Source: Phlebiopsis flavidoalba (lineage: Eukaryota > Basidiomycota > Agaricomycetes > Polyporales > Phanerochaetaceae). Taken from it: 64,000 bases of DNA. The stretch covers positions 124,001 through 188,000 of the forward strand of contig JAOCPU010000019.1 in the NCBI GenBank assembly GCA_035772785.1. Reading direction: 5' to 3'. The notes under the pieces are model-generated. The model did no database searches, was not told the origin of the DNA, and saw nothing but the letters and a program-made list of their open reading frames with translations. Below are positions 32,918-44,445 of this stretch, piece by piece. Within the stretch, counting starts at the first letter, position 1. Each line of letters starts with the position of its first letter. The position numbers and the translations under genes were made by a program.

Positions 32918-34429
32918 CTACAGCACCACGAACGCGCCGAGAACCACAACCTGCGAGCGCACCCGCGACACCCATCACGGAAACCGACGGCAGCGCAGCG
33001 CACCGCGTGCGCCGAGCGCGGCGTTCGGCTTGCGGTCGCAGACGCAGACGCGCTGGAGCTGGAGACCGCGACAGCAGCGAAGGGCGCGGGGGCGCCCGAC
33101 GGCACAGGGTACCCGGTTGGAGTGACGGTCACTTCGGTGCTGAATGAGGAGACGACGGAGGACGGGGATACGGTCGGGGTCGCAGAGGAGGTGACGGCAG
33201 AAAAGAAGTCGGCGCAGAGACGGATGCGGTGGGGGTTCCGGCAATATCGTCGATGAGCTGAGAGATGGGAGCCGCAACTAGAAATGGACGATGAGCCTTC
33301 GTCGCAAAAGGGCGAGAGAGAATACTTACATTGGCTGGGGAGAAGCGTGACGAGATCGTCAGCGATAACCTGGAACGGCTTGCCGTTGATGATGTCGTCG
33401 ATCACGCCGCGACGACGACGCCTCATCCCGGTCGGTGTGGGGGGTGCAGCTCCGGACGCGTCACCGCCAGACGAGGCGGCGCTGGCAGAGCCGTCGGTTG
33501 GAACGGGGGACGGAGACACGCCCGATGCAGACGCATCTGTGGGAGTAGGAGCAGCAAGCGAGGACGCGGCCGTCAGTGGGAGAAGCCGTAGGTGCGCTGA
33601 CTGGGGCCAGAGCACCACCGCTGAGGGGGTGGAGGGTACATCGGTGGGAGCCCCAGAGACGGGTGCTGTAGGCAGGTCCGAAGGGGCTCCTGAAGGCGGT
33701 ACAGGCGCACGCCAGGAGGAGCACCAGGCTCCATGGGCACTGAGGGGACGGCATGCCGGAATCATCGAGAACATAGGTCCTCCAGGAGATCCCGGCGCAC
33801 CGCCAGTGGGAACCGCCGGCATCAGAACCGACATCGAAGGAAGGGTTCCGCTGCCCGAGGGCGCCGAGCCCCGCCCGCAAGCAGGCTGAACAGACCGCTA
33901 AGACCGCTGGGCGATGGCAGGGACCGGATGGGCTGGGTGGGGCCATGCTGAACATTCCGGTCATACCGTTGGGCGAGGAAGCACCAGAGCCTGTCCGGCG
34001 AGGGCATGCTGAAGAGGCCGCTGAGGCCGCTAGGCACAGCCGTACCAGTAGCACCCGGAGAGGGCATGCTCACGCTAGATCCGCCAGTAGACTGTCCATT
34101 GTTGAAGACGTCCGAAACCAGGACAGAAAGTGGACCGGAGACTTTTGGAACTGTGTGAGGATGCCATGCAGATGCTGGTCATGCGAGAATGACGTACGTT
34201 GTGAAGGAAGTTCCTGAACCAGGGCTTCGATCTCGTTACCGAGCTTCCCAGTGGTGTGGGTGGCAGTCGTTTGCGTGTCTGAATGTGATGTTCATCAATC
34301 TCCACGATCTGAGCCGACCAGAAAAGGAAACTCACTAGTTTGATCGGACCATTGAGGAGTCCTCCTGACGGGAAGGGCAGAGGCGGAGGCGACCAGAAGG
34401 AGAGAGGGAACAATGGCTTTGGTGTACAT
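32918..34429 (-). CDS. Secreted Ser/Pro/Gly-rich protein with repeats and GPI-type tail
   Basis: The ATG at 34429 opens a signal peptide MYTKAIVPSLLLVASASALP with a following dibasic RR. After two introns (about 34336-34280 and 34200-34110) come imperfect repeats: GLSGLFSMPSP, GMTGMFSMAPPSP, SGLSGLFSL (34060-33890). Long Pro/Ser/Thr/Gly-rich segments follow, such as TGGAPGSPGGPMFSMIP and TDGSASAASSGGDASGAAPP, then a basic RRRRRGVIDDIINGKPFQVI block (about 33425) and, after an intron, PISQLIDDIAGTPTASVS. The C-terminus has a hydrophobic tail MGVAGALAG...VVLGAFVVL before the stop at 32918-32920, as in GPI-anchored wall proteins. Most single frames are shifted by small indels. Probably a cell-wall or surface mannoprotein; no enzyme domain is seen. 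Confidence 0.65.
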
Positions 34430-36135
34430 ACTTGCGAATGAGCGAACGATCAACGTCGACGTAAGAAGAATAAGAAATAAAAGAAAATGCGCAAGCGCAA
34501 TGAAGAAAGCAGTTGAAGAGAAGGAAAAGGGACGCACAGCGTTAGAGGATCATCCCGTTCCGTCCAGGTACTTATATGATTGCTTGGGAGCGTCAGGTCG
34601 GGAGTATGGCTATGCTGGTGGTGTTATTTTGAGCATGCCGCCGCGAGCCGTAGGACATCATTTGTTGAAACGGGATCTACCATTCGAGACCTTGATCGCA
34701 AGCGATAGTCGAGGCAACGTTTGAATGACGATAGCACTGGGTTTGTTTGTTTAGAGGGTTGTTTCAAGAGCACGGTTATCTATTAAAGCTAGTTAGCTTT
34801 GCTCCACGACGTATTGAGGGTACTCTTACAGACGCGGCTTCGGCCAGCTGTGGCCAGAACGGACTCTTTCGTTACATCCTGACAAGGCCATCAGTAGCAT
34901 AGGATCAGGCTCACATTGCACCCGTCGTACGCGCTGAAATTATGAAACATATGCAGGTGACCGCTGCCCGAGCGAAATGCATGTATAGTGACGCCACTCT
35001 CAGATTGCTGAAGGTGTTTGCCAGTGAGGGTCTCAGAGAGCCGCGAATCATCGGCACCGTCGAAGCCGCAGTAAGGCCAAATACTGAGCAAATAATACCA
35101 CGTGTAGTAGGCGCTCCATTTTTTTGGGCGCCACAATCTTGGCGCTAGTGCATTTCTAGATTTCAGATCTCGACCACGTTCCCCCGACACCAGCTTCAAA
35201 CATTGTTGCTCATAGATGGGCGTAGCAACATTCTACGGTGTTGACATGCTTCTGCGTGTCAAGTATAAGCTCAAGTAGGTGCCATCACATCGAGGCTGTA
35301 GTGAACTCGGTACCCGAAGTGAGTTCTCGATCAAAATTCACTACATGAAAGTCGTAAGAGCTCACATCACCTTGAAGGGCTAAGATCCCCGGCCAAAGAA
35401 CGTCATCACGAACATGTTTTTTGTGGCAGTAACATGTGCATCCCTCTGCGCCTTTCTGCGCCGTTGTCGGTTTCTCTCTGCACAACCATTGACCCGGACC
35501 GAGGGCCCCACACGCGCGTGGAACCCCGTATTACCCCAGCTCCTCCATGGGGAAGATCGTACGCTCATGTATGTAACTCTCAAGCCTTCATCAGAGTTCA
35601 ACGCCTCCTTTGTCTCACCACCAATGGAATATGACGCCTGCAGGGAAGATTTCTGACTCTGGGCATGATCATCCCTCAATTCACCGTCGCGGATCGTGTG
35701 AGTTCGATTCCTTTTCTCAGCCACTCGGCCAAGCTTTGAGTCGTGTTTTTGACAACAAACCTTTCTCTCAAGATCACATTGTACAACGCCTGACGTCAAT
35801 ATCAAGAGTACTGTGCCATCAGATGCCCCAGACACGCTCCCCCGCAGAACAAACTGTGCGATAGGCTTGCATCAGGTCCGCTTAATCGCAAAACTCAGCA
35901 TTGGCCGTGCTTCTCTGCGCCCGCGGACCGTTGAATGTACACTCGGTCCGCCAGCTTAGTACAGAGGGGTCACGTCCTTCCTTAAAACACCGCGCTTGAG
36001 TTCTTTTCCGGAGGTGCCCCACTCCAGCTTAATATTCTCATGTGCGCCCAGTATTTAAACCAGAACGAAGCTTCTCGGCGGCGTGTCGTCCCAGGCTTCC
36101 CCGTTTCATCACCTGCTCGGTCAGAGCCAACCGCC
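34430..36135. other. 1.7-kb region without a recognised gene
   Basis: Both flanking genes point away from it, so it is a divergent promoter region. A minus-strand TATA-like CATATAAG lies near 34570. Minus frames 34891-35199 and 35380-35835 are open but show no family features. A G11 run lies just inside the next gene (36148-36158). Confidence 0.4.
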
Positions 36136-38433
36136 ATGGCAGGTCGGGGGGGGGGGGGACGAATCGAACAGAGCTATTCTATTAGCTATATTACATTGCC
36201 TTCGGTGGAGCTCCACGCACTACGACAGACTGTTGTTCTCAAACTGACTCTGTGAGCAGGAGGTGCGTTCTGTGGCAGCTTTCAACCTTTGCACGTTTTA
36301 CTGTGAGTTCTCGCTCTCGTTCCGTTTTCTGCAAACACCTAACATATGTTTCCTTCGCAGGACTCTTTGTTCCCAGGCTTTTTGTTTGGCTATGATATAG
36401 GTGTCATTTCAGTAGTCGTACTTGATCTCAAAGTGCTCTAGTCTTGACTAACCATCCGCTTCAGGGATGCCTTTTATGCAAGATTTCCACCAGACGATTC
36501 GGCGAAGTCGATGCTAAAACGGCAACGCCAAGTCTATCTGCCTCACGGCAATGGCCATCATCACGTCTTTACTATCTGCGGGGTGAGTGACTAGTAATGC
36601 CCAGACGAGACTCCATGACGAGCTTGACATTAATACCGTAAATAGTACATTCGTTCGGTGCTCTTGGGTCAGGCGTTCACAATGCGGACACAATGGGTCG
36701 CAGAGGCTCGATTCTACTCTGGTCGAGGGATCTTCACCGTGGGCACTAGCGATCCAAACGGCCCACGGTCGACTCCATCGCACAGATTACGATTGGGAGA
36801 TTCATGAACGCAGGTTTGGGCGTGGGAGCCATGTCTGGTACGTGTAGGACCGTGTATTGGCGCTTCCTGCCCATTGACACTTGAGTTTCAGCAATCGTGC
36901 CGCTCGTACAATGGTGAAACGTCGCCGAAGGCGCTTCGTGGAATGTTGCTCGTGTTATAACCAGCTGCAAATTATCATCGGGGTAAGCGAAACACTTGGA
37001 CACTCTAAGAATGTAGTTGATCTCAACTCTGTCCAGAATCTTCTTTGGATTTATATCATCGATCTGGGCACCCATCACCTCGACAACTCGGCGTCATGGC
37101 GCATCCCCGTGGGCTTGCAAATGCTTTGGGGTCTCATTCTCTTGTCCCGGCATCTTCTTCTTGCCTGAATCACCGTGAGTAACTTTCATGCTGTGTATCA
37201 CGCAAGATGCTCATTTGGTTCACAGGCGACCATCTACTCGGCACAGGCAAGGAGGCCGAAGCTCGCAGAGTGGTCGCACAGCTCAACAGCGTCCCGAGGA
37301 CGATGTTCTCGTTATCGAGATTATGGAGAACTTGAGTTCGGTATCAGAGCGGAGAAACGAGGGCGGAAAGGCGACGTGGATGGATGAGTGTTTCTCGAAC
37401 AGAAACATGCTCTGGAAACGTACGCTGAATGGAATGATGTTACAGTTTCATCCAACAACTGAATGGACAGAAATTTCTACTGTGAGTACTCCCATCCTCG
37501 TAATGTATACAGCGGCTGAAATTTTGGCGAAGACTACTACGGTGACACCTTCTTCAAGAGTGCTGGTACATCGTAAGCCACTGTCCTCTGCGTAATCATA
37601 ACCCGGCTCACTTGAATCCAGACTCGACCCATACTCAATCCAAGCCATCCTCGGCGGTGTATCCGTGGTGGGTCACACTATCCCGCATTATATACCTTAT
37701 CGAGTCTGTTGGTCGAAGGAACTCTTCTTCTTACCTGGCTCGTGTCTCGAAGCTATTTGCTCGGCTCAGTCGCACGGTCTCGTCCGGACACTTCACCCTT
37801 CGCCACCGAGTGTTACCAAACCCGGACCCGTCCACGCTTACAACCACCCAATCGCCGAGGCGGTGACACTCTCATTGCTTTCGCCGTTTGCATGTATTCT
37901 CTTTCTCGATGTTCTGGGGTCCCACTCCTTGTAAGATTCCCAGTCTGGGCTCGCATGTCACTATGCCTAACCCTGCATGATTTCATAGGGTATATCTCGG
38001 CGAGAGCTTTCCCTCTGCGTGTTCGTCCAAAAGGCATTGCCCTCGGTAGCGCAACAAGTAAGGCCTCTCCTTCTGTCCTAGTCTCAGGCCTCAGTTAACC
38101 GCGTTTCTCTCAGACTGATCTGGAACTTCCTCCTCTCCTTCTTCGCGCCCCACGCATCGCTGCCAAGATCGCGTCCTCTCATCCTTCTCATCTTCTTCGG
38201 CATGCTCGTCTTTTCGGTTTAGAATTCTACGTCTGGCTGTTCATAAGCCTCCGAGACCAAGGGACTCAGGTCTGGAGGAAGTCGCGACGAGCTATACCGC
38301 GCGGGCATCAAGCCGTGTCGTGGCATTCTGCCAACTGGCGGCCCATCGGATAAAGGTCGTGCACGAACACGAGCGCGAGCCGGACGAGGTCAAAGAGGTT
38401 AGGGAGAAGAGCGAAGTGAGTGTTGAGGCTTGA
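36136..38433 (+). CDS. MFS sugar porter (hexose/monosaccharide transporter)
   Basis: A 12-helix plasma-membrane transporter for hexoses. After a short N-terminus (ATG 36136) and an intron comes LFPGFLFGYDIGVIS-like first helix (36365), then MAIITSLLSAG, DTMGRRGSILLWS with the RxGRR signature (about 36690), RFMNAGLGVGAMS, YQLQIIIG, IIDLGTHHLDNSASWRIPVG LQMLWGLILLSG, the loop LPESP|RHLLGTGKEAEARRVVA (intron at about 37172-37226), VIEIMENLSSVSERRNEGGK, NRNMLWKRTLNGMMLQF with QQLNGQNFYYYYG, LIESVGRR, PWVY-LGESFPLRVRPKGIAL GSA and a charged tail VHEHEREPDEVKEVREKSEV ending at TGA 38431-38433. About nine introns. The G-run at 36148 makes the first residues unsure. Confidence 0.88.
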
Positions 38434-38870
38434 GCGTCAGCTTCGAATTGCGTACTGTTACATCCTAACGCAGATTCACTTCACCAGTTGTATTAATAGA
38501 CGCATATCACTTTCGTAAACGATGACACTGTCATGAATAACTGTACTAGTGAAGACAACAAAAATGCTGGATTGGACCTAGGGAACGGACCCGAGACTGT
38601 GCATATTGAGGTCGACCTCATGGACCCAAATGACCAAGGAGTCGTAAAATGGTTGGGCTGCAATTTGAACGACGATGGATTACTTATCCACAAATATGTT
38701 TCCAGCCTTCTTCTGCCCATAGCGACTGTGGTGCAAGACGCAGGCTAGGTTGAAAACGATTGGGTCCGCCCGAGCGATATATATCATATCCGTCGTTGTG
38801 CGTCGATTCAGAACTAACTGTTTCCATTTAATGCCTACAATACTAGTACTAGGGCCAAAAGAATGAAGTC
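38434..38870. other. Convergent 3' intergenic region
   Basis: The 437 bases lie between two converging stop codons. A plus-strand frame of 71 codons (38533-38748) has no family resemblance and probably falls in UTR. Confidence 0.4.
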
Positions 38871-41800
38871 CTAGGCGGTTACCAAAGTGGCAGTGCCCAG
38901 TCCCTGAAGCAAAGGGTACGACAAACGCGCCGGCGTCTTGCTTCAAGCTTGGACTGGGCTTCAGCGCGACCGATCCCGACGCAGTAGGAAGTTCGAGTTA
39001 CCACAAGGCGGCCCTGTGGCGCACTTGCGCGTTACTCTGGGCAGCAGGGGAGGATGGTCACCATGACCTTGTGCGACGAGGGATCGTACGTAACGCTGTC
39101 GAACGCTCCCGCGTCTAAGCTGAGAGGGTCGATATCGGAGCGATAAAGATACGGCGGCGGAGGGAGTTCAGTCGCGAGTTTGTACTTGGATTGTGGGCGA
39201 TGTCGCAACGACATTGCCCCGAGGGCTTGCCAGCCGAAGTCAGGATGGTTTTGACGATGACCGTGGCAATACCCAAGGAGTGGCCGACAAAGTTCGGGCC
39301 ATAGTCGCCGGAGTAGCCATCCCACTTCAAGGTGTCTTCGAATGAATGGAAGGACGCCGCGGCGAACCCGCCCTGGTCAATGTTGGACAAGGGACCACTG
39401 AGGCCACCGTAGGCAACGCGAAGGAAGGTAGTAGTCAGTGGGGTTGGACTCAAATTGGGAGATCAAGGGAAGAGCGTTGAGGCCGCTTCCGTAGTGGGTG
39501 GATCTGTCTTTCGATGCGTTGAAGTTTGCCATCCGTAGATATTGTCCCTGTAACGCTTGATCAGGTTATGGCTTTCGACGGAGTGCGCATGCTTACAGTA
39601 ACGTCTGGCATTGCCGTTATTTTTGTAGCCCAATGAGCCCCACCGTTGGCCTGGTAAGCTATGATTGAGTTGATGACTTTCTGCGCAAGTCGTGGTATTC
39701 GTTGAAGAACTTGCTCCAAGCATTACACCCCCTCCTGACCCGTCGAGTCCCAGGCCATCTCGGAGCCGAAGCTATAAAAAGCTCGGTTCGTCAGACTGCT
39801 CCTCGACACATGATGTGGTTGAAGCTCACGGGAATCGCTCGCCTGCCCAGTTCTTCGCACGGGGGCCTGCATGCGGCTCTCCACCAGACTTGCATTCGCC
39901 GTAAGACCTTCTCTCTGCAAGTCGTCCAGGAGGAACCGTATGACAGTCTCGTCCATGAGACCATCGTCGGCGTAGCCGACGTCTCCTGCCGTCATGCCGA
40001 CACACGGTGAGAACGGCCTGGGTTGATGTACCACTGCCAGTTGTGAGTCTCACGAGGGACTTAGGGTAGTTGCGTGCAACACGGTAAAGAGCCCAGTAAG
40101 CGGCCTCCTGATGGTCTGAGTTAGCACGAACAACAAATTTGAAAACAAGAATGCAACTACGGTGACATGTACGTAGTCATATGCACGATCAGTCGCGAAA
40201 GAATCGGCTTTGTCCCAAGACCACCAGTTGCCCCAGTCGATAGAACTCGGGTAGTTATAACTGGGTACTAAGCTAGGCTGGTAGAAGTAGACTGACTACA
40301 ATAGATATGAGTGTTCTGGTATACTGTCAGAAAGGGGAGATAAACCTTTTTGACGCTACCGTCAGAGTTTTGTACGGAGCCCCAGAGGCGTCTGGCTGAT
40401 AAACTGCTCAAGCTTTGTGACCTCCTGGGCGTTGGGCTGTGCATACTGCTTCATCGTCGCAGCGAGCCAAGATCCGGCACCAGCTTCGTCACTCAAAACC
40501 GGGGATCCACGCTCGCGGATCGTCCTTCACTACAGCGTTCACTTCGCGATCATAGCTGATGACCGATGGAGAGCGGCGGAAGGGGTCAGAGGCGTCGTCG
40601 AACCATTGGGACGTCGTGAGGAAGTTTCCAAGGTCGGAGATGGCAGAGGTGGCGGCCTTCGTCACATAGTAGTGAACAGTCTGGACCGTGCCATCTGAGT
40701 ACGTGACGGTAAGCTCCCGCGAACGGCCCCATGTGTGACCGGTAATCGAGTAACCGACCCAGGCTTTTGTTGACTGCGTCGGAGTTCGTTGTCCAGGTCA
40801 ATGCCCCTGCGGGAGACACAGTAATATTCTGGACTGACGTGGGAGAGCTGAGGAAGAGTTTCCCGGTCTGGTCCATATGCAGAATGTAACCGGGAAGGCC
40901 AACGGCAACAGGGCGTTGAGCAGCCCTGACGGTGTCCTCTATTTTCACGGATAGACGGAGCGAGATTGAACTGGAGACCGTATGTCCGTGTCTGACCTGG
41001 CGCAAGGATGGCAGAGGACGGTGGCATTCCAGGGCGTGACACTAGCCCATTCGTTTCTGCGTCTCGGAGGCATATGCAAGGGGTGTGGAATTGCCACTCG
41101 TAGATCCCCTCGAAGGTCTGGGACTGATAGGCTACTGCAGTGTTCGTGTTTCTCCGGCAAAAAACGCCAGCCCTCAAGTGGCGACTTGCCGACAGGAGTC
41201 ACTACGAGCGGAGGAAGGGTACCAAGGAGTGGGGTAACCTGGACGTAACCGGCGTCTTGCCCGATGTATGGGTCGAACAAGCTACAAAGGTCGTTGGTGT
41301 CGGTTGCATCTCTGTTGGTGAATATCTTGCAAGAAAAATGAGCATCTAATATCAGCTCAGTTTATATCGTACGTACATTATTAAATTCCAACGGAGCTCC
41401 CAGCGATCCAATCTCCCAGGGAGTTCTTACCGGGGTTATTGACGTCAAAGAGTAACTGGAAAGTGCTGTTCGTAACAACCCAACGGCGCGTGATATTCAG
41501 AGGAGAACTCGAAGAAAGCGTCGAGCGAGGCTGGCGGCTGCAAGCGTAGAGCCCGAGACGGGTAATGTCGTGATGGCATGGCGGGATGAAGAAGTGTCAC
41601 CGGATATCCAAGACGTTGAACCCACAGTGCGAACTCTGAAGGTGACGTCGCCAAGGTGATAGTTGCCGTTATACTGTCGCAAGGTCATTTGGTCAGTAGG
41701 AACAAAAGTTGAACTTGCTACTCTTGGCGGTGAGGGAGTACAGGCGTCTGATAGTCCTTCACCAACTGCACAGAGAACGCGGGAGTGTCGAGGGAAATGA

Positions 41801-41887
41801 ATCCGTCAGAGTTAGACCGAGCGTGGGTTGCTGGCTGGCCGCAATGCCGGCCACGGCTAAGAAAAAGGCCAGGCCCCTGAGCTTCAT
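38871..41887 (-). CDS. Secreted DUF5695-like protein (putative carbohydrate-active)
   Basis: The ATG at 41887 starts a signal peptide MKLRGLAFFLAVAGIAAS. The protein continues QPTLGL, DGFISLDTPAFSVQLVKDYQ, NGNYHLGDVTFRVRTVGSTS, NITRRWVVTNSTFQLLFDVN, GAPLEFNNIFTNRDA, SLFDPYIGQDAGYVQVTPLL GTLPPLVVTPVGKSPLEGWR, SQTFEGIYEWQFHT, LAPGQTRTYGLQFNLAPSIR, PVAVGLPGYILHMDQTGKLF, VHYYVTKAA, DYVHVTAAYWALYRVARNYP, ADDGLMDETVIRFLLDDLQR, FGSEMAWDSTGQEGVYYWS, LRVAYGGLSGPLSNIDQGGF AAASFHSFEDTLKWDGYSGD YGPNFVGHSLGIATVIV and ends DAGAFVVPFASGTGTATLVTA at 38871 after one base correction. This matches what I know of fungal DUF5695 proteins, thought to be glycoside-hydrolase-like but uncharacterised. Several introns and indels. 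Likely secreted for polysaccharide breakdown; that is inference. Confidence 0.75.
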
Positions 41888-42675
41888 GCTGTACGAAGGC
41901 GCAGTGGTTAGTACAACGACATTGTGGCGCAAAAGACTTTAAGTACTTCGCCGAGAGAATTGCGGGTCCGCGCGACGCTGAGAAGAGTGGAAATCAGGGA
42001 GACAAAGAAGTCTGTCAGGTGGAGACTGAGCAACATGGTGAGTTAAGGTCGAGACACACACACCGGACAAAGGCCAGGTGCGCTGAGATGCCAATCGCAA
42101 CTACTTCTCGCAATATTGGGCGGGCCGCCATCTTGTCGACCATAAGAACAGCATGCTCGTGCACTTCAGCGACCAATCAGTGACCCTCTTCAAGGTTTAT
42201 CTCGGGATCAACCGAATGTGCCATCTGAAGTCAAACCCGTTCAATACGTCACCAGAGTTTAGTCGTGACGATAAAGTCCTGTGTAGTGTGCAACCGTTCA
42301 GGATCAACTAGCATAATGAACGGGGGATTGACAATTCAGTCATTGAAGCCCGGGAAGTTCGAAGACGGACCTTACAAGTCACAAGGCCGGACCGCCGGGT
42401 CAGTTGTGTAACGTAGCTGAGCCAGTAGAGGTTGAGGCTGCAAAACCTCTGTTCGAACGAAGCTGAGTAGCATCATCAACAAAGTGTTGTCTGCACGAAT
42501 CGTCGGGTGCGGCGTCACGCCCTTTTCCGCCGATACGAAAGGGGTTATGATCAGAGGGCCAGTCGGCGTCCTTTGTATGCATCCATTCGTGAGGGGATTG
42601 TAGAGGTTTCGCAATGGCACATGTACATGACGAGGGCTGCGTGATAACTAAAGAGAATTCCGTGGTTACATTGCG
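41888..42675. other. Promoter of DUF5695 gene and 3' flank of the next gene
   Basis: About 790 bases with no recognised gene. Minus frames 42372-42620 are open but carry no family features. Confidence 0.4.
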
Positions 42676-43764
42676 CTATAGCTCCTTTCTAAGTCTTGCG
42701 AGATTCGTCCGCATTTGTTGGTTGACTGTCGTTTTCCTATATTCGCTCTCGACCTCCGCCCGATCGTCTTGGTTCATATCCCAGGCTCGTCCTCTTGCTG
42801 AGAACTTTCTTCTTTCCGCTGGTTGTGGCCTCCGGGCGGCGGCGGAAGTCGTACCATCGGTATCTTGAGCCTGGACAGTCGGATTCCCAGCGCAGCTTTG
42901 GGGTCCGCATCTTGTCTTTGATTGGCGTCGAGTCGGGAATTTCTGTGGTCGTGTGGTGTCGGCGACGGTTCCAGATTTCGTGGGCACTCTCTCCGCTCCG
43001 AGGAGGCGAAATCCCTGTCCAATCGATGGATGACAGAAAGTTCTTCCTTCCAACGCGCGTCCTCGTCCTGCGAAGAGAGTGGGGTCAGAAGTAGAGAATC
43101 AACACAAGACAAGATTGGCTTACACGCGAAGCAGAGGGGAGATGCTGTGAGCCAGCATAGTCGAGTAAGAGACCACGTCGTTCGATAAAAACGGGACCGT
43201 ACTCGAGGTAGACAACAGTCAAATCGTCAGTGTATTCTTGAGAGGCAAAGCCGACTGCTTGTGGAGGCGTGACAGGCTCTTCAATGACAGGTTTGTCTCC
43301 GCGTTGATCGTCCACAGGTGCCGATACGAGTCCAACTTGTGAGAGACTATCGAGATCGGATGAGCTCAGCCTCCCAGGAAGAAGGAGCAGGGCATCAGTG
43401 GTTCCGTTGTCCTCAGGGGCAGGATTAACGCGTCGGACGAGTCGCAAGCTTCGCTGAACCAGAGGTCGCGTTTCCCAGCAAGGGCATACCAGACGGAGAA
43501 GTTACCAGAGTAGCGTCGGCCTTGTTCTGTGTACACCGCGGAGTGTTACGGTCGGTTCGACATGTACAAGAGATTGAGATCGCAATACGGGAGAGGCAGA
43601 AACAGAGCGAAAGAGCGAACAGTTGGAGACGACGGGAACGATGGGGCCTTATAGGTCCCAGGTGACAAAGTCGCCAGGATCTCTTCCTGAGTAGCATTTT
43701 GGCTGCGGGAGACGATCGGGAGCGTGAACGGCTGGGTAGGCTTTGTCCCGGGAACTTCAAGCAT
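42676..43764 (-). CDS. Unknown protein, frame-broken
   Basis: I do not recognise this gene. From an ATG at 43764 it reads MLEVPGTKPTQPFTLPIVSR SQNATQEEILATLSPGTYKA for 72 codons. After a frame change near 43550-43440 a long open segment (43447-43110) carries TTDALLLLPGRLSSSDLDSL, IEEPVTPPQAVGFASQEYTD and DLTVVYLEYGPVFIERRGLL LDYAG. A good intron follows (GTAAGCC near 43122 to CGCAG near 43066). The last exon ends in a charged, helical-looking DMNQDDRAEVESEYRKTTVN with stop at 42676. Codon pattern and the intron support a real gene. It shares orientation with the small gene upstream, only 20 bases away, so the two may be exons of one gene. Confidence 0.45.
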
Positions 43765-43783
43765 GGTCTAAGCGTGGGTCAGA

Positions 43784-44178
43784 CTACGATGATTTGGACG
43801 CCGCAAGACGAACCCTCTGCACAAAAAAATACTTCTTCGGTTTACGAGACCTATTAGTGCGCTCCTCAATGATGCGTTTCCTTGCATCCTTGTAGTGAAG
43901 TATCAGGAACAAAAACAAAATCTGTAAAGACACTCTAACTCAACGGGGCAGGCTTCAACGGTGTACTGACACGTACCGCAAAACTCCAAACCATACTGCA
44001 ACACAAAGGAGTATCCGAAATACGAGCCGCAAAGCCCAAGAGCTTGAACCCAGCGATAATATGCGGGGCCCTCGACGCAGTAGGGAACAAGTCCTTCGAA
44101 TTTCCAGAGGTCAACGATCGGTCCAGTTCCAACGTGGAAAAAACCATCGGTATCCTGAAATCGAAGCTTTGTCGACAT
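43784..44178 (-). CDS. Small membrane protein, unknown
   Basis: The first exon from the ATG at 44178 reads MSTKLRFQDTDGFFHVGTGP IVDLWKFEGLVPYCVEGPAY and ends with an aromatic Gly-rich segment (LGLCGSYFGYSFVLQYGLEF). A GT-AG intron (about 43972-43920) leads to exon two, ILFLFLILHYKDARKRIIEE RTNRSRKPKKYFF, with the stop at 43784-43786. So there is one probable membrane helix (ILFLFLIL) followed by a strongly basic cytosolic tail. An N-terminal extension to 44310 is possible. It is divergent from POP7 with 267 bases between the starts. I know no family for it. Confidence 0.5.
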
Positions 44179-44310
44179 GTTGTTGAAGTTACAAGAGGAT
44201 AAGAGACAACCAGAGCAAGAAAGACAGCCAGAGCGTAGCCCACGGAATGCAAGGAAAGTTGTACTAAAGTCAAGGTTCGAAACAGGGTTCGAAGCGCGGA
44301 AAGAGTGCAT

Positions 44311-44356
44311 GTCACGTATCGTAACGTCATGTCACACCGTGCAACGCACGCGTGAC
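44311..44356. promoter_or_regulatory. GTCAC cluster in a bidirectional promoter
   Basis: GTCAC at 44311 and 44331 and GTGAC at 44352 lie between the divergent starts of the small membrane protein (44178) and POP7 (44446). Confidence 0.35.
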
Positions 44357-44445
44357 CGCGTTATTTGTTCGAATAAATGTTCTGACTACTGACACCAGTC
44401 GTTCCTAGCTCGTGTATTTCATCTGTTCGCACACCTGCACCGACC

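Noticed and set aside
38533..38748. Plus-strand 71-codon gene
   Set aside because: No family match or intron structure; lies between two converging stop codons and is best read as UTR.
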